Below, in pieces: positions 11,143 to 22,909 of a stretch of DNA of 64,000 bases. Origin of the DNA: Oxyruncus cristatus (lineage: Eukaryota; Chordata; Aves; Passeriformes; Cotingidae); contig VXAY01005987.1 in assembly GCA_013399855.1 (NCBI GenBank), positions 776,208 to 840,207 of the forward strand. Direction: 5' to 3'. The notes beneath the pieces were generated by a model. That model was not told the origin of the DNA, ran no database searches, and saw only the letters and a program-made list of their open reading frames with translations. The first letter of the stretch is position 1. The number at the start of each line of letters is the position of its first letter. Position numbers and translations under genes: made by a program.

Positions 11143-14100
11143 GACAATACCCAGCAGGTAGACTGTAAGTAATACTGCACTGTTTGTTTGCATTTAAAAG
11201 ACTTAATATACCAACAATGATAATTAATTTATAGTTATTTGCTATTAAGATTTTTTTTCTGGTTCATCTGCAATATTATGATAGATGAAATCCATGTTTT
11301 CAAGTAGTGAACACCACAGACTCCAGCACAAGCACTAGGAAGTACAATGGAGGAGCAACAGAAAAGGATTTTGGACTCGTCAGAACACCACAACACTATT
11401 TGAAAATATCTAGTATGGATATTGAGATTGCATAGATGAATTATCAGTAATGAAAGGAGTAGCTGATGCTAATAACCAATCTAAATTGGTAAAATAACCA
11501 ATTAAAATGTCATCTTTAATTAAAATGCCAATTAGAGCAAAGGGTTATTAAGATACATGTCAGTCACTAAAACTGATGCATCCTAATTCTTTTACATGAT
11601 GTCTTTTTTTTCAGCATCGGCCAAAGTTAAGAGCTCTTGCCCAAAATAAAATCAGGTTCTTACTGCCTTATTTTAACACACATGGCATTCAAACTATCCC
11701 AATAGGCAAAAATTAATAGTGCTACAACACAAAAAGAAATTAGCTTTTAAGCTTTTTAATCAGCTTTTAAGACAGAGAGATATCCAACACAAAAATGCAA
11801 AACAAAAATGAAAGACTAAATATGCTAGCCTGAGGGTAGCTTGGTATGGCAGCTGATATGAAATGCAGATCCTCCTTCCCAGCCCCCACATCTTTGGAAG
11901 GAAGTCTTCCTCAGATTTCAAAGCTTGTGTAATGAGGAGCCAATAAAATATTACAATCTGCTAATGCCTATTACCACTGATTCACAGGACTTCCTTTCCC
12001 TTCAATTAAGCTACATCACACAGATCACCATGGTTTACTAGATGATGCATGAGGATGGGAATTACACTACAATTGTCGTAAGATAATAACACATGCAGTA
12101 GAAACAGAGCAATAATATCTCCAACAACCCCTGTTATTGGAGCCAAGATATTGTAATGATAGATCTATTACCATTAGTTTAGTGGAAAAATATCTGGGTT
12201 TCGAGCTTAAAAGGGGCAGTTTTCTGGACTGACCAAAAGCTCATAATTGTCTGTTTTCTTCCCTATTTAGCTCAGTGGGATTTGGATCAAGACTTTATCT
12301 TGGTATCTCAGTATTGCTGCATTCAATCACATCAAGTGACAAAAAATCCAAGCATATAAAGTAGTGCACCAACTGGATATTATGCTGCCTTCCTCTTCTT
12401 TCATCAAACACAAAATTTAGCAAAAAAAAGACACAACCCAGAGAAACTTCATTCACAATTTGAAGACAGGTTTCCAAATGTAGAAAGTAGCAGCTAAATG
12501 AACAAATATGCACACATACATAGTTATTTTGTTTCAATGTCAGCTTCTTTGGTTTCATCTCAGCTTAGTTTTCCCCTGCTTTGCCACCAAACTCTTTCAC
12601 ACTGCTTCATTTAATGTGATCTCAGCAGACAAATGCAATTTATTTCCTGAATATGTGAGCCAACTAATCTATTCATGGCCTAATCAAACTTAGCTTCTGT
12701 GGTTTTACCTTCCAGTATGAACTTTACCAGCTTCTACTGTACTATACTACAAGGGATTAGGTGACTCAAACCATCTCTATAGTTTTCTCATGAACCATGA
12801 AAACAAAACAAATGAACTAACACACTCAGTGCTATTCATCAACTTTGTTTACAGCTTCTTTCTCTTCTGTAAGTTCCTTTCTTTACCATGCTACACTTCT
12901 AATACACAATATATAATATTCGCAAATTCACAAATCTCACACTCCTAAGGTGTTAGGTGGTTTTGTTGGTGGTGGTTTTGTGGGTTTCTTTAACCAAACA
13001 AATTTCAGAATGCCTATATTTTGTTACACTTCTGCTTAAGGAGAACACAACTATATTTCAGACTGCTGTGAACCACTGAGAGAGACTTTAACACCCCCTA
13101 AATCAAAATCTCCAGATCCATCACTGACAGTGAGGTAAAACATTTATTATGCCTTCTTCCATATTGTCTGTTGACGTTCAATCTGCCTTTGATGATGAAA
13201 GATGCAAACTGTAGAGGCAGACCTATAAGGTTTACATACCACTTAGTTTTACCTCCTGACACTCAGCCACAGGAACAAAATCTGTGCGATGCACTCCTGC
13301 ACTCCAACCAGACCATCACATGTCAGACAGGTTTTATAACATAATATTTGGAGGAAAATGAATAAGAAAAGGGAGATCAGAAAGCTGTCTGAAATTTATT
13401 ACTAAAGCCTCAGAAAATTGCTTCTCTGAAAGGGTCATAAATTGGCTACTGATGGATGATTCACTCTGATAGCTCTTTAATAGTTGGGTGAACAACCAAA
13501 AAGAGAATTCAATTGTTTTATCTTTACCATTGACTTTCTTTAGCAGATGTTTTCTAAGCATCATAATAGCTGGTTTAACTTGTTTCTATATTCACTCAGT
13601 AGCACCATGGGAGGGAGGGAGGGAGGAAGGAAGGAAGGAAGAAAGGAAGAAAGGAAGGAAAGAAGAAAAACATACCCAACCCCCAAAGTTCCAGCTCTTT
13701 ACTACTGGGCATCCCTTGCTTTACTACCTTTAAAAGTAACTTTTTAACATAGTTGCCCTTGGTTTCCACTAAATGAACTGATCCATCATTTGCTGAGTTA
13801 TTATAAAGTTCCTCCTAGCAGAAAACCACTACTCCGAGTTAGAATGAAAGCACGAATTACCAGAATTAGGTTTAAAATACTTAATTAGTACATCTATGAC
13901 CAGCAGGCTTGCTTTAAGTATAGATTCTAGAGGTCATCTTGAAAAAGACTGTATTAATTAATAACATCCTCTCTCTCTGGATTACTAAATTTTCAGCTCT
14001 AAAGAAAGCAAAGTAAACAGAACTGGCAGAAGAGTTAACATCTAAAGTTGGCCAACAGAAACAGAAAAAACTGAAGATAATGCAGTTTCTGAAAGTGAAG

Positions 14101-17100
14101 TAATGAGTGCACCAAAACATACGAAATGAAGAGAAAGAGAGATACTGTAAGACTGCAATTTTTTACTAGTGTCTTCTATCACAAATTTGGAATTGCATGC
14201 TACACATACAATCACATGAATGTCTGTATTAAATATACTTTGCTTCATTCTCAAGTGTTGCTTCTTCAGAAAAGGTGAGAAATACACTGTTAGGATGACT
14301 TGACATTCCCATTTATTGCTGCATGAAAACTAATCAGCCCTGACTTCCTGAGCTGCAGTCCTTCCTGGGAAACAAGTTTTTCCCATTCTGTCCTCTGCTC
14401 CATATTTCTGCATTGTTTCATCACCAGGACCTATTCACCTGTACACAATAGATTACTTTTCCAGCTTTTCTTCTTGATCCTCTAAGTCTCTAGTGCCCTC
14501 CAACTCTCTTGTAAGCCATTTTATTTTCATCATGCAGTTATGCTTGCTTAATATCCATAAACATGTATTTTTAAAGGCCTAATATGTCTAAAGACTCATC
14601 ACTCTATTTGCCTGTGTCAGTGCACACAGCTGAGGACAGGACACCATCCAAGAAATGTTCAGAAGAAAAATGCCAAAATCTTCACCCATCAGTTTTTAGT
14701 TTGAGTTACTGCTTGAAATGCTTTATACCAGTCTATTAACAGGTCATACTGTACATTATACAGGATTGATAATTTTCAAGCACACAAATTTCTTTCCACA
14801 TCACTGCACTGCTACTGCCACTACTTAATGGCGTGGGATTTGTACACTCAAGCACACAGTGCTACTGCCACAGTACATCTGGAGTTAGTCATTGATGACC
14901 TGTCTGACTATCAGACTCCTCATGCTTCAGGAAACAGAAGAAAACCACACATCTGGTAGAGCTTCTTGTGGTCCTCATTTGTGTCCTGAGAAGAGACAAC
15001 TAGAGCCCATCTCAACAGAAAGATTATTCTGGAAACAAGTACCCATAGAAAGAGATGAGTGTTTCTTCCAGTACCCCATATATTTTCTTGTCACAGTGAT
15101 ATATTTTTCCTTGATACAGCCAGCAGAGTATTGCTTTAGGAAAAGATGTGAAACTACTTTGTTTTCAGTTGATGATGACCCTTCAAAGCTCAGCCTAAGC
15201 TCTGCTACACAAGAGCACACACATCCAACCCTGTACTTCCAAGGTTCTGTGTGAGGTGATTAGCTCACACTGATGCATCTTTCCATACTGTCCCCACAGC
15301 TTCTGTCCTTCAAAAGCCCATGCTGCCAACCTGGACTATGGCATATTTATGCTTTTCCTCCTTGGAAACTTCTAATGTTTTTAGTGACTCTTCTCAAAGT
15401 GTTTAGTATTAGACATTACGACAAGTAGTGTTTTCCCAAACAGCCTGCTTAAGATAAGCATCCCAGAGACACCAACATCTAGGTTAATTTGACAAAACCA
15501 TCCAGGAAAACTTAATTTGATTATGAATGTAAAGGTCACAGGAGGAAGGAAAACAGCCACTTTAGCAGGAAGTAACTGAAGTATTTACATAGCTGAAATA
15601 TTAAGCAGTTCAATGTACAACATAGAGCCTGAAGGACTGGTATTGTTTAGTCCTGACAACTTGTAGCATCTCTCTGAAGTGCAGTTATGTGCAAAGCTGA
15701 AACAAGTTGTTTTAACATTTTTAATCCTGCAATTGTGAAAACCCCAAAACAAACAGAAAACCAGAAAATCATAGCCTGTCACAAGACCACAGGTGGCAAA
15801 GGCTCAACTGTCTACCTGACACAACTCAGCATGTCCAAGACTGTCTCCACTTTTCTGTCCCCATGAGGGCATCCAAGGACTGCTCACTGCTACCAGCACC
15901 AGTTCCACAACTACACTGATGAATCAGGAGCCTCTTCTCATAATGTGCAAAATCTCTATTGCTTGGCCTCTAGCTGCACTGAGTATGGAGTTAATCTGCT
16001 CTTTTGATAGAGTAGCTAGCCCCAGGCTGGAATGAGGAGGGTTTGTCCATTTGGAATCTTGGCTTTAGAAAACACAAAATTCAACTACCAAAAAGTAGCT
16101 CAACCCTCACAAAAGGCCACCATTTTGCTTGAAGGTTATAAGTTCACCACTACATTCCCCTGTGTCACAACTAGGACCATTAGCAGCATTTCTCTTCCAA
16201 CCTTTTTGCAATATCATTCTCTTGGGAAATTAATTAAAAGACTACACTGAGACTTGCATTTTAATCTGGATACTTTCTCTCCCTCCTCCTCCTCCCCCAT
16301 CTCCACCAGGAAAGTATGATAAAATTAAAGAAAATTATTTGCAACAAAGTTGTATGTGATACAGCACCCCAGATGTTTATACATTTGAGAATATTATCAT
16401 AGAGCAGTTCATTCTTCACCAGTTCCAGTGATATAAAGTGTAAGGGACACACTACTACTATCAGAACCTTCTCAAATAAAAATAACAAAGAAAGCAAAGA
16501 AAAAGACAGCTCGATATTGCCACAAACATTCAGAAGATCATTGGCAGCAATGAAGTTGTGCTGTCAGGATGAGTCATGTATTCTCATAACATATATTCAT
16601 GTAACAGGCACAGAGCAGTCTGTGACAGCTTACTCAGGAATCAAGAAACATGTACTACATAATGAAGTTGTGAACAATGGCATTATCCTACAGACTGATA
16701 AAGAGATTATTCACTTACTGTTCATTATGCACTGGTTGGATGGTGCTTGAGAGCTCCAAAGGAGAAGAATATCTGTTTGTATTCTTACGAAACTTCAATA
16801 CTTTAAAAATTCATATTAATTGTGCAATGAACTATCTGAGCGTAATGCTGAGTTCTTTTTTTTTATTTCAGATAAGCATAAAACTGCATTTATGTACACA
16901 GAGTTGTTTTCATACCAGGGCAAACCAGCACATTTTCACATGATTTCTACCAGGAAGAATCCAAGAACAAAAACAAAACCAAAATTCACTACAGAAATTG
17001 ATTTGTCTGCAAGAATTTATTTACAGATCTTTAGATTTATTATTAACACATTCCTTTTAGCTGTTACTGTATTTCCTTACCAACTATACACATCAACTCC

Positions 17101-17482
17101 AAACTACAACTTGGAAAAACACACTTTTCAATGTTTTACTTCTATATAATTAAGCACATAAAGGACTGATTTCTTATACTTTTATAAATAACCATAAGCA
17201 GCAACTACTGTCAGAATTGATTGCTCTGTCATTCAGGAAAAGAAGTCACTACATATTTGCACATGTATTTGTAGGAAAGAGAAATGTTGGTTGGTGCTTT
17301 GCGAGGACTCCTTTTACAGTTCACATGGGATATGGGGCGTGAAAAGTAACAGACCCAAAAATCAGCTGAAAATAAGGGTGTAAACAAACTTCCACATTCT
17401 TCTGCATTTCATATATCTATAATGCCACACTGCATGACCGTTGCTTTAAAACATTAAGAACTTGCATATGGTCCAGTAACAA
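11143..17482. other. Unique AT-rich sequence, no gene recognised
   Basis: Contains a homeodomain-type TAATTA/CCAATTA-rich cluster at about 11460-11560, a purine microsatellite (13609-13669), and a strong pyrimidine tract ending in CAG at 16272-16309 on the plus strand. The frames of 81-120 codons (13488-13733, 14892-15254, 16820-17149) show no recognisable domain. Confidence 0.55.
13609..13669. repeat. GGGA/GGAA purine microsatellite
   Basis: Starts as (GGGA)n and changes to (GGAA)n and (GAAA)n variants on the plus strand, with no pyrimidine for about 60 bases. Short frames across it encode low-complexity Gly/Arg/Lys/Glu peptides and are not genes. Confidence 0.95.
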
Positions 17483-17556
17483 CGGTGGTGTTGGATCAAG
17501 TGCTGGACTTGATGATCTCGGAGGTCTTTTCCAACCTGGTTGACTCTATGATTCTA
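17483..17556 (+). mobile_element. CR1 LINE 3' end fragment
   Basis: Contains the diagnostic avian CR1 3' UTR sequence: a 'ggacttgatgatct' block, then 'ttttccaacctggttga', then the terminal 'tctatgattcta' tail motif. Only the last 70-odd bases of the element are present, the usual outcome of severe 5' truncation during target-primed reverse transcription. No coding part remains. Confidence 0.85.
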
Positions 17557-18289
17557 AGTTGTAACACTCTGAGGTTTGACACCTTAAAAATTAGAAACTT
17601 ATTGAAAAATGGCATAGCCATAGGGAAAACATTGCTTTTTTTTTTTAAATCTATTAATTTTGTTCAAAACCAAACCCCTTATATTTTCTGAAATATTACA
17701 AAATTGCTTTTGTTTAAGAGTTTTGGAAGCACTAGAAAAAGACACAGTTCCAGGACCAGGTAGTTCCAACAAGAGACAGACCCATAACCAAATGCATATG
17801 TTCTGAAGAACAGAACCCATACAGCTTTAACATGTAAATTAGTGCTTGCAGATTACTGGCATATATAAATATGTAGCAGTCAAATGGAAGGAGAGCATAT
17901 TTATCACTCGTTCTTGTCACAAAGTAGCAGCTTCTCCTCAGAACTGAAATTTCTTCATATTAGCTGTAATTAAATACAATGCTATATGACAAAGGAGTTA
18001 ACGAATTTTGTATGAAGTTCCAGAAAACAGTTTGTGCATTTTTTTTACAAATATTTTACAGAAATTAACTTGCCTGTGTTTAAAAAAAGACAAATAAATT
18101 ACCTACACATATACCATGGATGTAAAATTATGGAGACAAGTTTCCACAGCTGTACATTGCTTCCAAAGGAAGCACGAGCAAGGAAATGAAATTCAAGAAA
18201 TCATGGAACATCTATTTTGCAAACTTTCCAAAATAAGTGCAACTGACACTAAAAGAAACAAAAGAAACCCACAACAAGAACAGAACAAC

Positions 18290-18312
18290 CACAAACAAAC
18301 AAACAAACAAAC
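18290..18312. repeat. CAAA microsatellite
   Basis: About five perfect CAAA units at the end of an A/C-rich stretch that begins near 18255. Confidence 0.9.
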
Positions 18313-19984
18313 CCCCTAGAAACAAAAAAAAAATTGTCAGATTGATGGCTGCTAATATATGGAAGTTAGTCACACAAAAATGTCATGATTTATACCCAAC
18401 AGCAGTTAAAAGTTGAACAGTGCAAGTGGTCCATACTAGAGGGCTGCAAATCTTTTATACGAATACCTACAACATTATGCTAAACAATCACGGAACTCTT
18501 ACAGGCTTAAGTAAAGCATATCCAAGTACTTAATGATACCACTGAGTATGAAAAATAGAAAGAACCTGTAGCATCCAAAATTACCCTGTTAGAGGCAAAA
18601 ATAAGTGCTGCAATTGTAGTAGCTTCATCCACTCAAGGACCACAGTATTAAGCAATAGAAATATAAAAAGTAAGCATGCATGTTAACACAGATTTTTTTT
18701 CTATTGCTTTTAATATTTTAGTATTTCTTTAAAAATTTATTTTACATTAAAAACCTAAATGAAACTCAGTTTTAATCTGACATTGGTATGAAATACTGGA
18801 AGACTGTAAACATTAGCACAGATTCGTGGGATGCTAAGCAGGAAAGCAACTGCATTTCTGTGCCATGACACAAACTAGCATGAGCCCAGACACTGCTCTC
18901 ATCAGTGGAGCTCTGAGTCTCTCATGAAGCCAAAGCAGTGCTGCTTACTTTGGGAAGGCAAAATCTCCACAAAAATAATTGTGATAAATCTACAAGTGTC
19001 TTGGGCAAATAAACCCAAATCTTACACTGCAGGAAGATTCATTTGTAGTACTCTTCAATTGTAGGAAGATTACCTGAAAGTGCTGTAGAAAGTATTAACA
19101 CCTCTTCATAACAGACTATCTGTCTGGGGGAAAGGACACAAATCTGAGGTAGCTTTCAACATCTAAACTCAAACATACATATGCAAAGGTGTATGTGTGC
19201 ATGGCGGTATGTATGCATATGGTATGAAAGCACAGTAGTGCAGAGGGCAGTAATGACATGGCACTGCCAGGATGACATGCTGCTGTTTCTTGTCACCAAG
19301 AAGGTGTTACCGAAATCTCCTCAGCCGGTAGGGGGATGCTGATCGAGTGACAAAGCCAAATGACCAGAGAAAGTGGACAGAAGAGTTTTTTCTCTGACTG
19401 CAAGTCAGTAACCTGAAGACATGTTTGATAAAAACACGCTGCTGAGTTACCTCTGCTCTTCAGTCTTGCCAGGCAGAACAGTAACTCCCTGTTCTCAAAT
19501 AAACATGAGAAAGGAGTGCTAACAGCCTCGTTGCTGAAGTCACAAGGAAAAGGTGCAACTCCCAAGTTGTTCTGTAAAGCCTAGAACAGCAGTGCAAACC
19601 CTCCCACCCCACCTACCAAATTTACCATTCATGACTCAGATTTCCCAACTTTTAACCTGCACCTGCAGAACAAAATAGTGCACTGGATTCACTGAGAACA
19701 GCGTGGCAATAGGCTGCAAGACTGAAGCTGATGAAGAAGACAGTCATTATGAGGGTTCCTGCTGCCACCAGCTCAACTCGTGCTAGAATCAGGGTCTTTT
19801 CTCATGTACAGTTTCAAGAGTTTGAAGAGATGAAACAGGAGCAAAAAATACAACTTCCCTCCAAACAGATTACACATCTGCTTGATTTCTTTAACTTCAT
19901 GCTGCTATAGGTGAATGCTGTATTAGTGCATGCAATTCATGCAATAATCACATTTCTTAGGCTTTGTCTTATTTTCCCCTTAGG

Positions 19985-20066
19985 TTTTTTTTTGTTTATA
20001 TATTTAAAAATAAATAAATAAATAAAGAATAAACATATATAAATATATATATATTTAAAAAAAAAA
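19985..20066. repeat. AT-only low-complexity tract (TAAA)n/(TA)n
   Basis: T-run, then (TAAA)n, then (AT)n, then an A-run, with almost no G or C over about 80 bases. Local symmetry would allow hairpins. The 86-codon minus-strand frame crossing it is low-complexity. Confidence 0.9.
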
Positions 20067-20082
20067 TCTGCCAAGGAGACAA

Positions 20083-20127
20083 ACAGAAAAGAAGTTTTTG
20101 CACAGAAAAGATGTTTCTGCACAGAAA
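20083..20127. repeat. Imperfect 20-bp tandem repeat
   Basis: The motif cagaaaaga-gttt-tgca occurs twice in a row, with a partial third copy. This looks like local replication slippage. Confidence 0.7.
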
Positions 20128-20170
20128 TGTTTAGTCTGCATGAAATGGAACCCGTAAGGCAAAATTCAGG

Positions 20171-20230
20171 AAAGTGGGCTAAAGAGAAGGCATACATGAA
20201 AAAGTGGGCTAAAGAGATGGCATAAATGCA
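20171..20230. repeat. 30-bp tandem duplication, two copies
   Basis: The unit beginning aaagtgggctaaagaga is repeated at a period of 30, with a few substitutions between copies. Confidence 0.85.
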
Positions 20231-21211
20231 TATCTCAGCATGTATTTCTGCTGATTAAAGAATACTCCCCATACTAGGAAATGAGTCAAAAGTTTCCGAG
20301 TCTTATAATAGTATATAGCTTATACTTAAACTAATGCAGCTGTCCTTGAAGCTATATTAGTGCTCTCATTTGTGAGCACACTAAAAGAAAATAATTTAGC
20401 TATCATGAGAATCAGATATTCTTAACATGGCTCAGCCATTCTTGATGTGTTTGAATCATTACTCTGCACTTTTACTTCACCAGCAGAATATTTGAAATAG
20501 GACAAGTCTAAGAAGTGCTTCACTACAGGGCAAACTACATAAATTAACAAGAATTTGAAAAAAAAAGCCATTGAACTAGGCTGAATTTTAGAAAATAGTG
20601 ACAATCCATTAAGACTGAATTCTTACATTAAGAAATTTGAATCATAGCAATTTCGTGAATCTTGAAGAAAAGATTTTACAATTGTTTTGTCATGCTTTTG
20701 TTTCAAGTTTTCAAAAGTTGTTTCTTTTTTGACTCACTTTCTTGGCCACCTAGATTTGTGGTTATACTTCATCATAAGTAGTTTTTTATGATAGCATTTA
20801 TTTGTATATTTATATATTGTATATTTGCTAGAACAGCATGGATTGGTATGGAACCAAAAATAGCCAGCACTGAATTTTAGCATTAAGAAAACTTCATATG
20901 ATCTCAATTTTATCATGAAAATAAAAGTAAATAAATCCCCATTTGGCAAATGACACTGTGAAGTTAAGAAGTTGAAACATTTACATTTCTTGTCAATATA
21001 GATATAAAGTACATTATTTGCTTTTTTTCTTCTAATTAAAAGCCATAAAATATTATGTTGCACTGCAAAATATGTATTTGCTCTTATGGTTCTTGTTATA
21101 TTGCCTACAGCTCCAGCATCACAAGTGTTAACACGTCAAAAGAACATCTATAAATTCTTGAAAGCCTGTAGAAGTGAAAAATCAGATACAGTGGAAGACC
21201 AAGAACATAAT

Positions 21212-21223
21212 TAGCTCAGTTGG
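21212..21223 (+). promoter_or_regulatory. RNA polymerase III box A of the SINE
   Basis: tagctcagttgg matches the internal A-box consensus of tRNA promoters exactly. Confidence 0.85.
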
Positions 21224-21256
21224 TTAGAGTATGGTGATATTAACACCAAAGTGGTG

Positions 21257-21267
21257 GATTTGATCCC
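21257..21267 (+). promoter_or_regulatory. RNA polymerase III box B of the SINE (decayed)
   Basis: gatttgatccc differs at two positions from the B-box consensus GGTTCGATCCC; the box A to box B spacing is normal for a tRNA gene. Confidence 0.8.
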
Positions 21268-21345
21268 TGTATGGACCACTCACTTAAGAGCTGAACTTGA
21301 TCCTTATGGGTCCTTTCCAACTCAGAATATTCTGTGATTCCGTAA

Positions 21346-21639
21346 TTTCCTATTACAAAAGAATTCCATTACATGACTTTGCAAACACTGAACTACATTA
21401 AGAAAATACAAATAATTTGGGAGAAAAGAAAAGCTCTCATGAGAAGAAATGAGTAAATTCTGCACAGCATAAAACTGGGAAAGCCATAACAGTAATTAGT
21501 AAAATGCTGCACTATTGTGATTTGTGAAGTCAGCTTCATTGTGTTTGTTGCATCTAAATATTTGCTAGACTAAAGAAAAAATAAAATTACAAAGCACAAT
21601 TTTCAATGAATTGACAGGAAAATTATCAACTTCTAAGTA
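21346..21639. other. Unique AT-rich spacer between SINE and RTE insertion
   Basis: Nothing recognised. It ends with the left copy of the RTE target-site duplication. Confidence 0.7.
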
Positions 21640-21651
21640 CATGGCAGCTAC
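21640..21651. repeat. Target-site duplication, left copy
   Basis: catggcagctac, identical to 22910-22921. The two copies bracket the RTE fragment exactly. Confidence 0.9.
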
Positions 21652-21698
21652 CATCATCATCATGGCTAGGCTTTCCAAGTGAAGATTAGGGAAGGACT

Positions 21699-22485
21699 CT
21701 ACCCACGCTTGCTACAAGCACGTTGATGGCTAAAAAGGCCAATGCGAGATAGACAAGTCCGGTTGCAAAAGGCACAGCGGAAAGTCTCCTTAGGCGGTAT
21801 TGGCAGGACTCGGTTCTTTCTGCGTTGTCTTTTCTCCTCAGAAATGATTCTGCGGGCGTTCTCAAAAGAAGCAGCAGCGTTATAGATGGTGTGTCTCCAT
21901 GTCTCCCAGTTGGAGGCCAGAATTGACCAATGATGGTGGTCGATATGGCCAAGGTTGAGATGTTGTTTCAGGGAGTCCTTGTATCTCTTCTTTGGGGCTC
22001 CTCTCTTGCAGCAGCCAGTGGCGAGTTCGCCATAGAGCACAATCTTGGGGAGGCGGTGGTCCTTCATCCTGGAGACGTGCCCTGCCCAACGCAGCTGTGT
22101 TCTCAGCAGCATGGCCTCAATACTCGTGACCGCTGCCTGTTCAAGAACAGACACATTAGTCACATGGTCAGTCCAGTGGATGTTTAGGATTGTNTTTTCC
22201 AAAAGCTCTATATGCCTTCACTAACCTGTTGTCTATCTCTTTGTCACTTTTACCGTCCGAGGAGATGATGCTTCCCAAATAATTGAACTGCTGGACTGAC
22301 TTGAGCTCTGATTCGCCAATGATGATATGGGGATGATGAAAGACTTCCTGAGGTGCAGGTTGGTAGAAAACTTCTGTCTTCTTCAAGCTGGCTTCCAGTC
22401 CAAAAAGCTCAGCAGCCTCTGCAAAGCAGGATGTTAAACACTGCAGAGCTGCTTCTGTGTGGGCAACGTCACCTCCTTGGGATAC
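21699..22485 (-). pseudogene. RTE reverse transcriptase C-terminal region (broken)
   Basis: The first part (about 22168-22485) carries thumb-region sequence: 'FAEAAELFGLEASLKKTEV', then 'FNYLGSIISSDGKSDKEI', then 'AYRAFGK'. The reading frame then changes at the N (22194), and the next frame (ending at 21699) begins at 'TILNIHWTDHVTNVSVLEQA'. In related elements some tens of residues lie between these points, so a block is deleted or hidden in the gap. It continues with 'LRWAGHVSRMKDHRLPK' and 'GAPKKRYKDSLKQHL', and ends in a zinc finger, C-X2-C-X12-H-X3-C, at 21714-21776. The catalytic palm is absent, so it cannot function. Confidence 0.85.
22194..22194. other. Single N at a frame break in the RTE
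   Basis: One ambiguous base exactly where frame and expected sequence jump. It may stand for a gap of unknown size and not for one uncertain base. Confidence 0.9.
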
Positions 22486-22486
22486 T

Positions 22487-22905
22487 ACCCCTTTTAGGTT
22501 CGAACTTAAAATGGAAGTTAAGTTTACCACACACAAGGAGATGATCTGTTTGACATTCTGCACTAGGCATCACTCTGGTATGACGAACATCATGAACATC
22601 TCTTTGTTGCACCAAGACATAATCTATGAGGTGCCAATGCTTGGATCGAGGATGCATCCAGGTTGTCTTCAAACTATCCTTCTGCTGAAATATAGTGTTG
22701 GTGATGGTGAGCTGCTGCTCCGCACAAAACTCTAGCAGGAGGTGTCCATTATCGTTGCAGTTTCCAACACCATCTTGCCTAATACTCCTTTACGGGCTTC
22801 AGAGTTCTTTCCTACTCTGGCATTGAAATCACCAAGAATTACGATCTTATCATCTGCAGGAACCTTTTGGGTAAGACAGCGCAGGTCAGTGTAGCACATT
22901 AGAAT
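22487..22905 (-). pseudogene. RTE endonuclease domain, C-terminal half (broken)
   Basis: Minus-strand frames give 'DKIVILGDFNARVG' (GDFN at 22822-22833), a frameshift near 22780, then 'GNCNDNGHLLLEFCAEQQLT', 'KTTWMHPRSKHWHLIDYVLV' and 'SAECQTDHLLVCGKL' (TDH at 22541-22549). GDxN and the terminal D-H pair are catalytic signatures of exonuclease-endonuclease-phosphatase family LINE endonucleases. The N-terminal half is lost to 5' truncation at 22909. The domain runs straight into thumb-region sequence near 22465-22489, with a change of frame. Confidence 0.87.
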
Positions 22906-22909
22906 TTAT

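Larger units (their letters stand above)
17557..21204. other. Unique AT-rich sequence with several simple repeats
   Basis: Holds a CAAA microsatellite (18290-18312), an AT-only tract (19985-20066) and two short tandem duplications (20083-20127 and 20171-20230). No coding or RNA gene recognised. Confidence 0.6.
21205..21345 (+). mobile_element. tRNA-Ile-derived SINE with CR1-type tail (TguSINE1-like)
   Basis: The left half aligns with a tRNA-Ile gene: an intact box A (tagctcagttgg, 21212-21223), then the anticodon-arm region, then a decayed box B (21257-21267, two changes from GGTTCGATCCC). It ends in a tRNA-like 'ggaccact' with 'cacttaagag' following. The right half is a CR1 3' end: 'gaacttga', 'tccttatgggtcctttccaa', 'ctcagaatattctgtgattc'. 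This head and tail combination is the published architecture of TguSINE1 of zebra finch. The acceptor-stem start is degenerate (acataa instead of GGCCGG), so this is an old, inactive copy. I see no clear target-site duplication. Confidence 0.85.
21652..22909 (-). mobile_element. 5'-truncated, internally deleted RTE-type LINE
   Basis: A minus-strand non-LTR retrotransposon lying between perfect 12-bp direct repeats. Its 3' end is at the left, with a short (ATG)n tail (read as catcatcatcatgg on plus), typical of RTE-clade elements that end in a simple repeat instead of poly-A. Going 5' to 3' on the minus strand I see an AP-type endonuclease C-terminal half, an abrupt jump into the reverse-transcriptase thumb just beyond where the FADD box should be, then the C-terminal region with the 'RWAGHVSRM' motif and a C2HC zinc finger. 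The palm is missing, and a second block is missing at the single N (22194). RTE elements are rare in birds; AviRTE is the known example, but I cannot confirm the subfamily. Confidence 0.88.

Noticed and set aside
13488..13747. Frames rich in Gly/Arg/Lys/Glu
   Set aside because: They are translations of the GGGA/GGAA microsatellite.
21205..21278. Functional tRNA-Ile gene
   Set aside because: The acceptor stem is not complementary, box B is mutated, and a CR1 tail is fused directly after it, so it is a SINE head.
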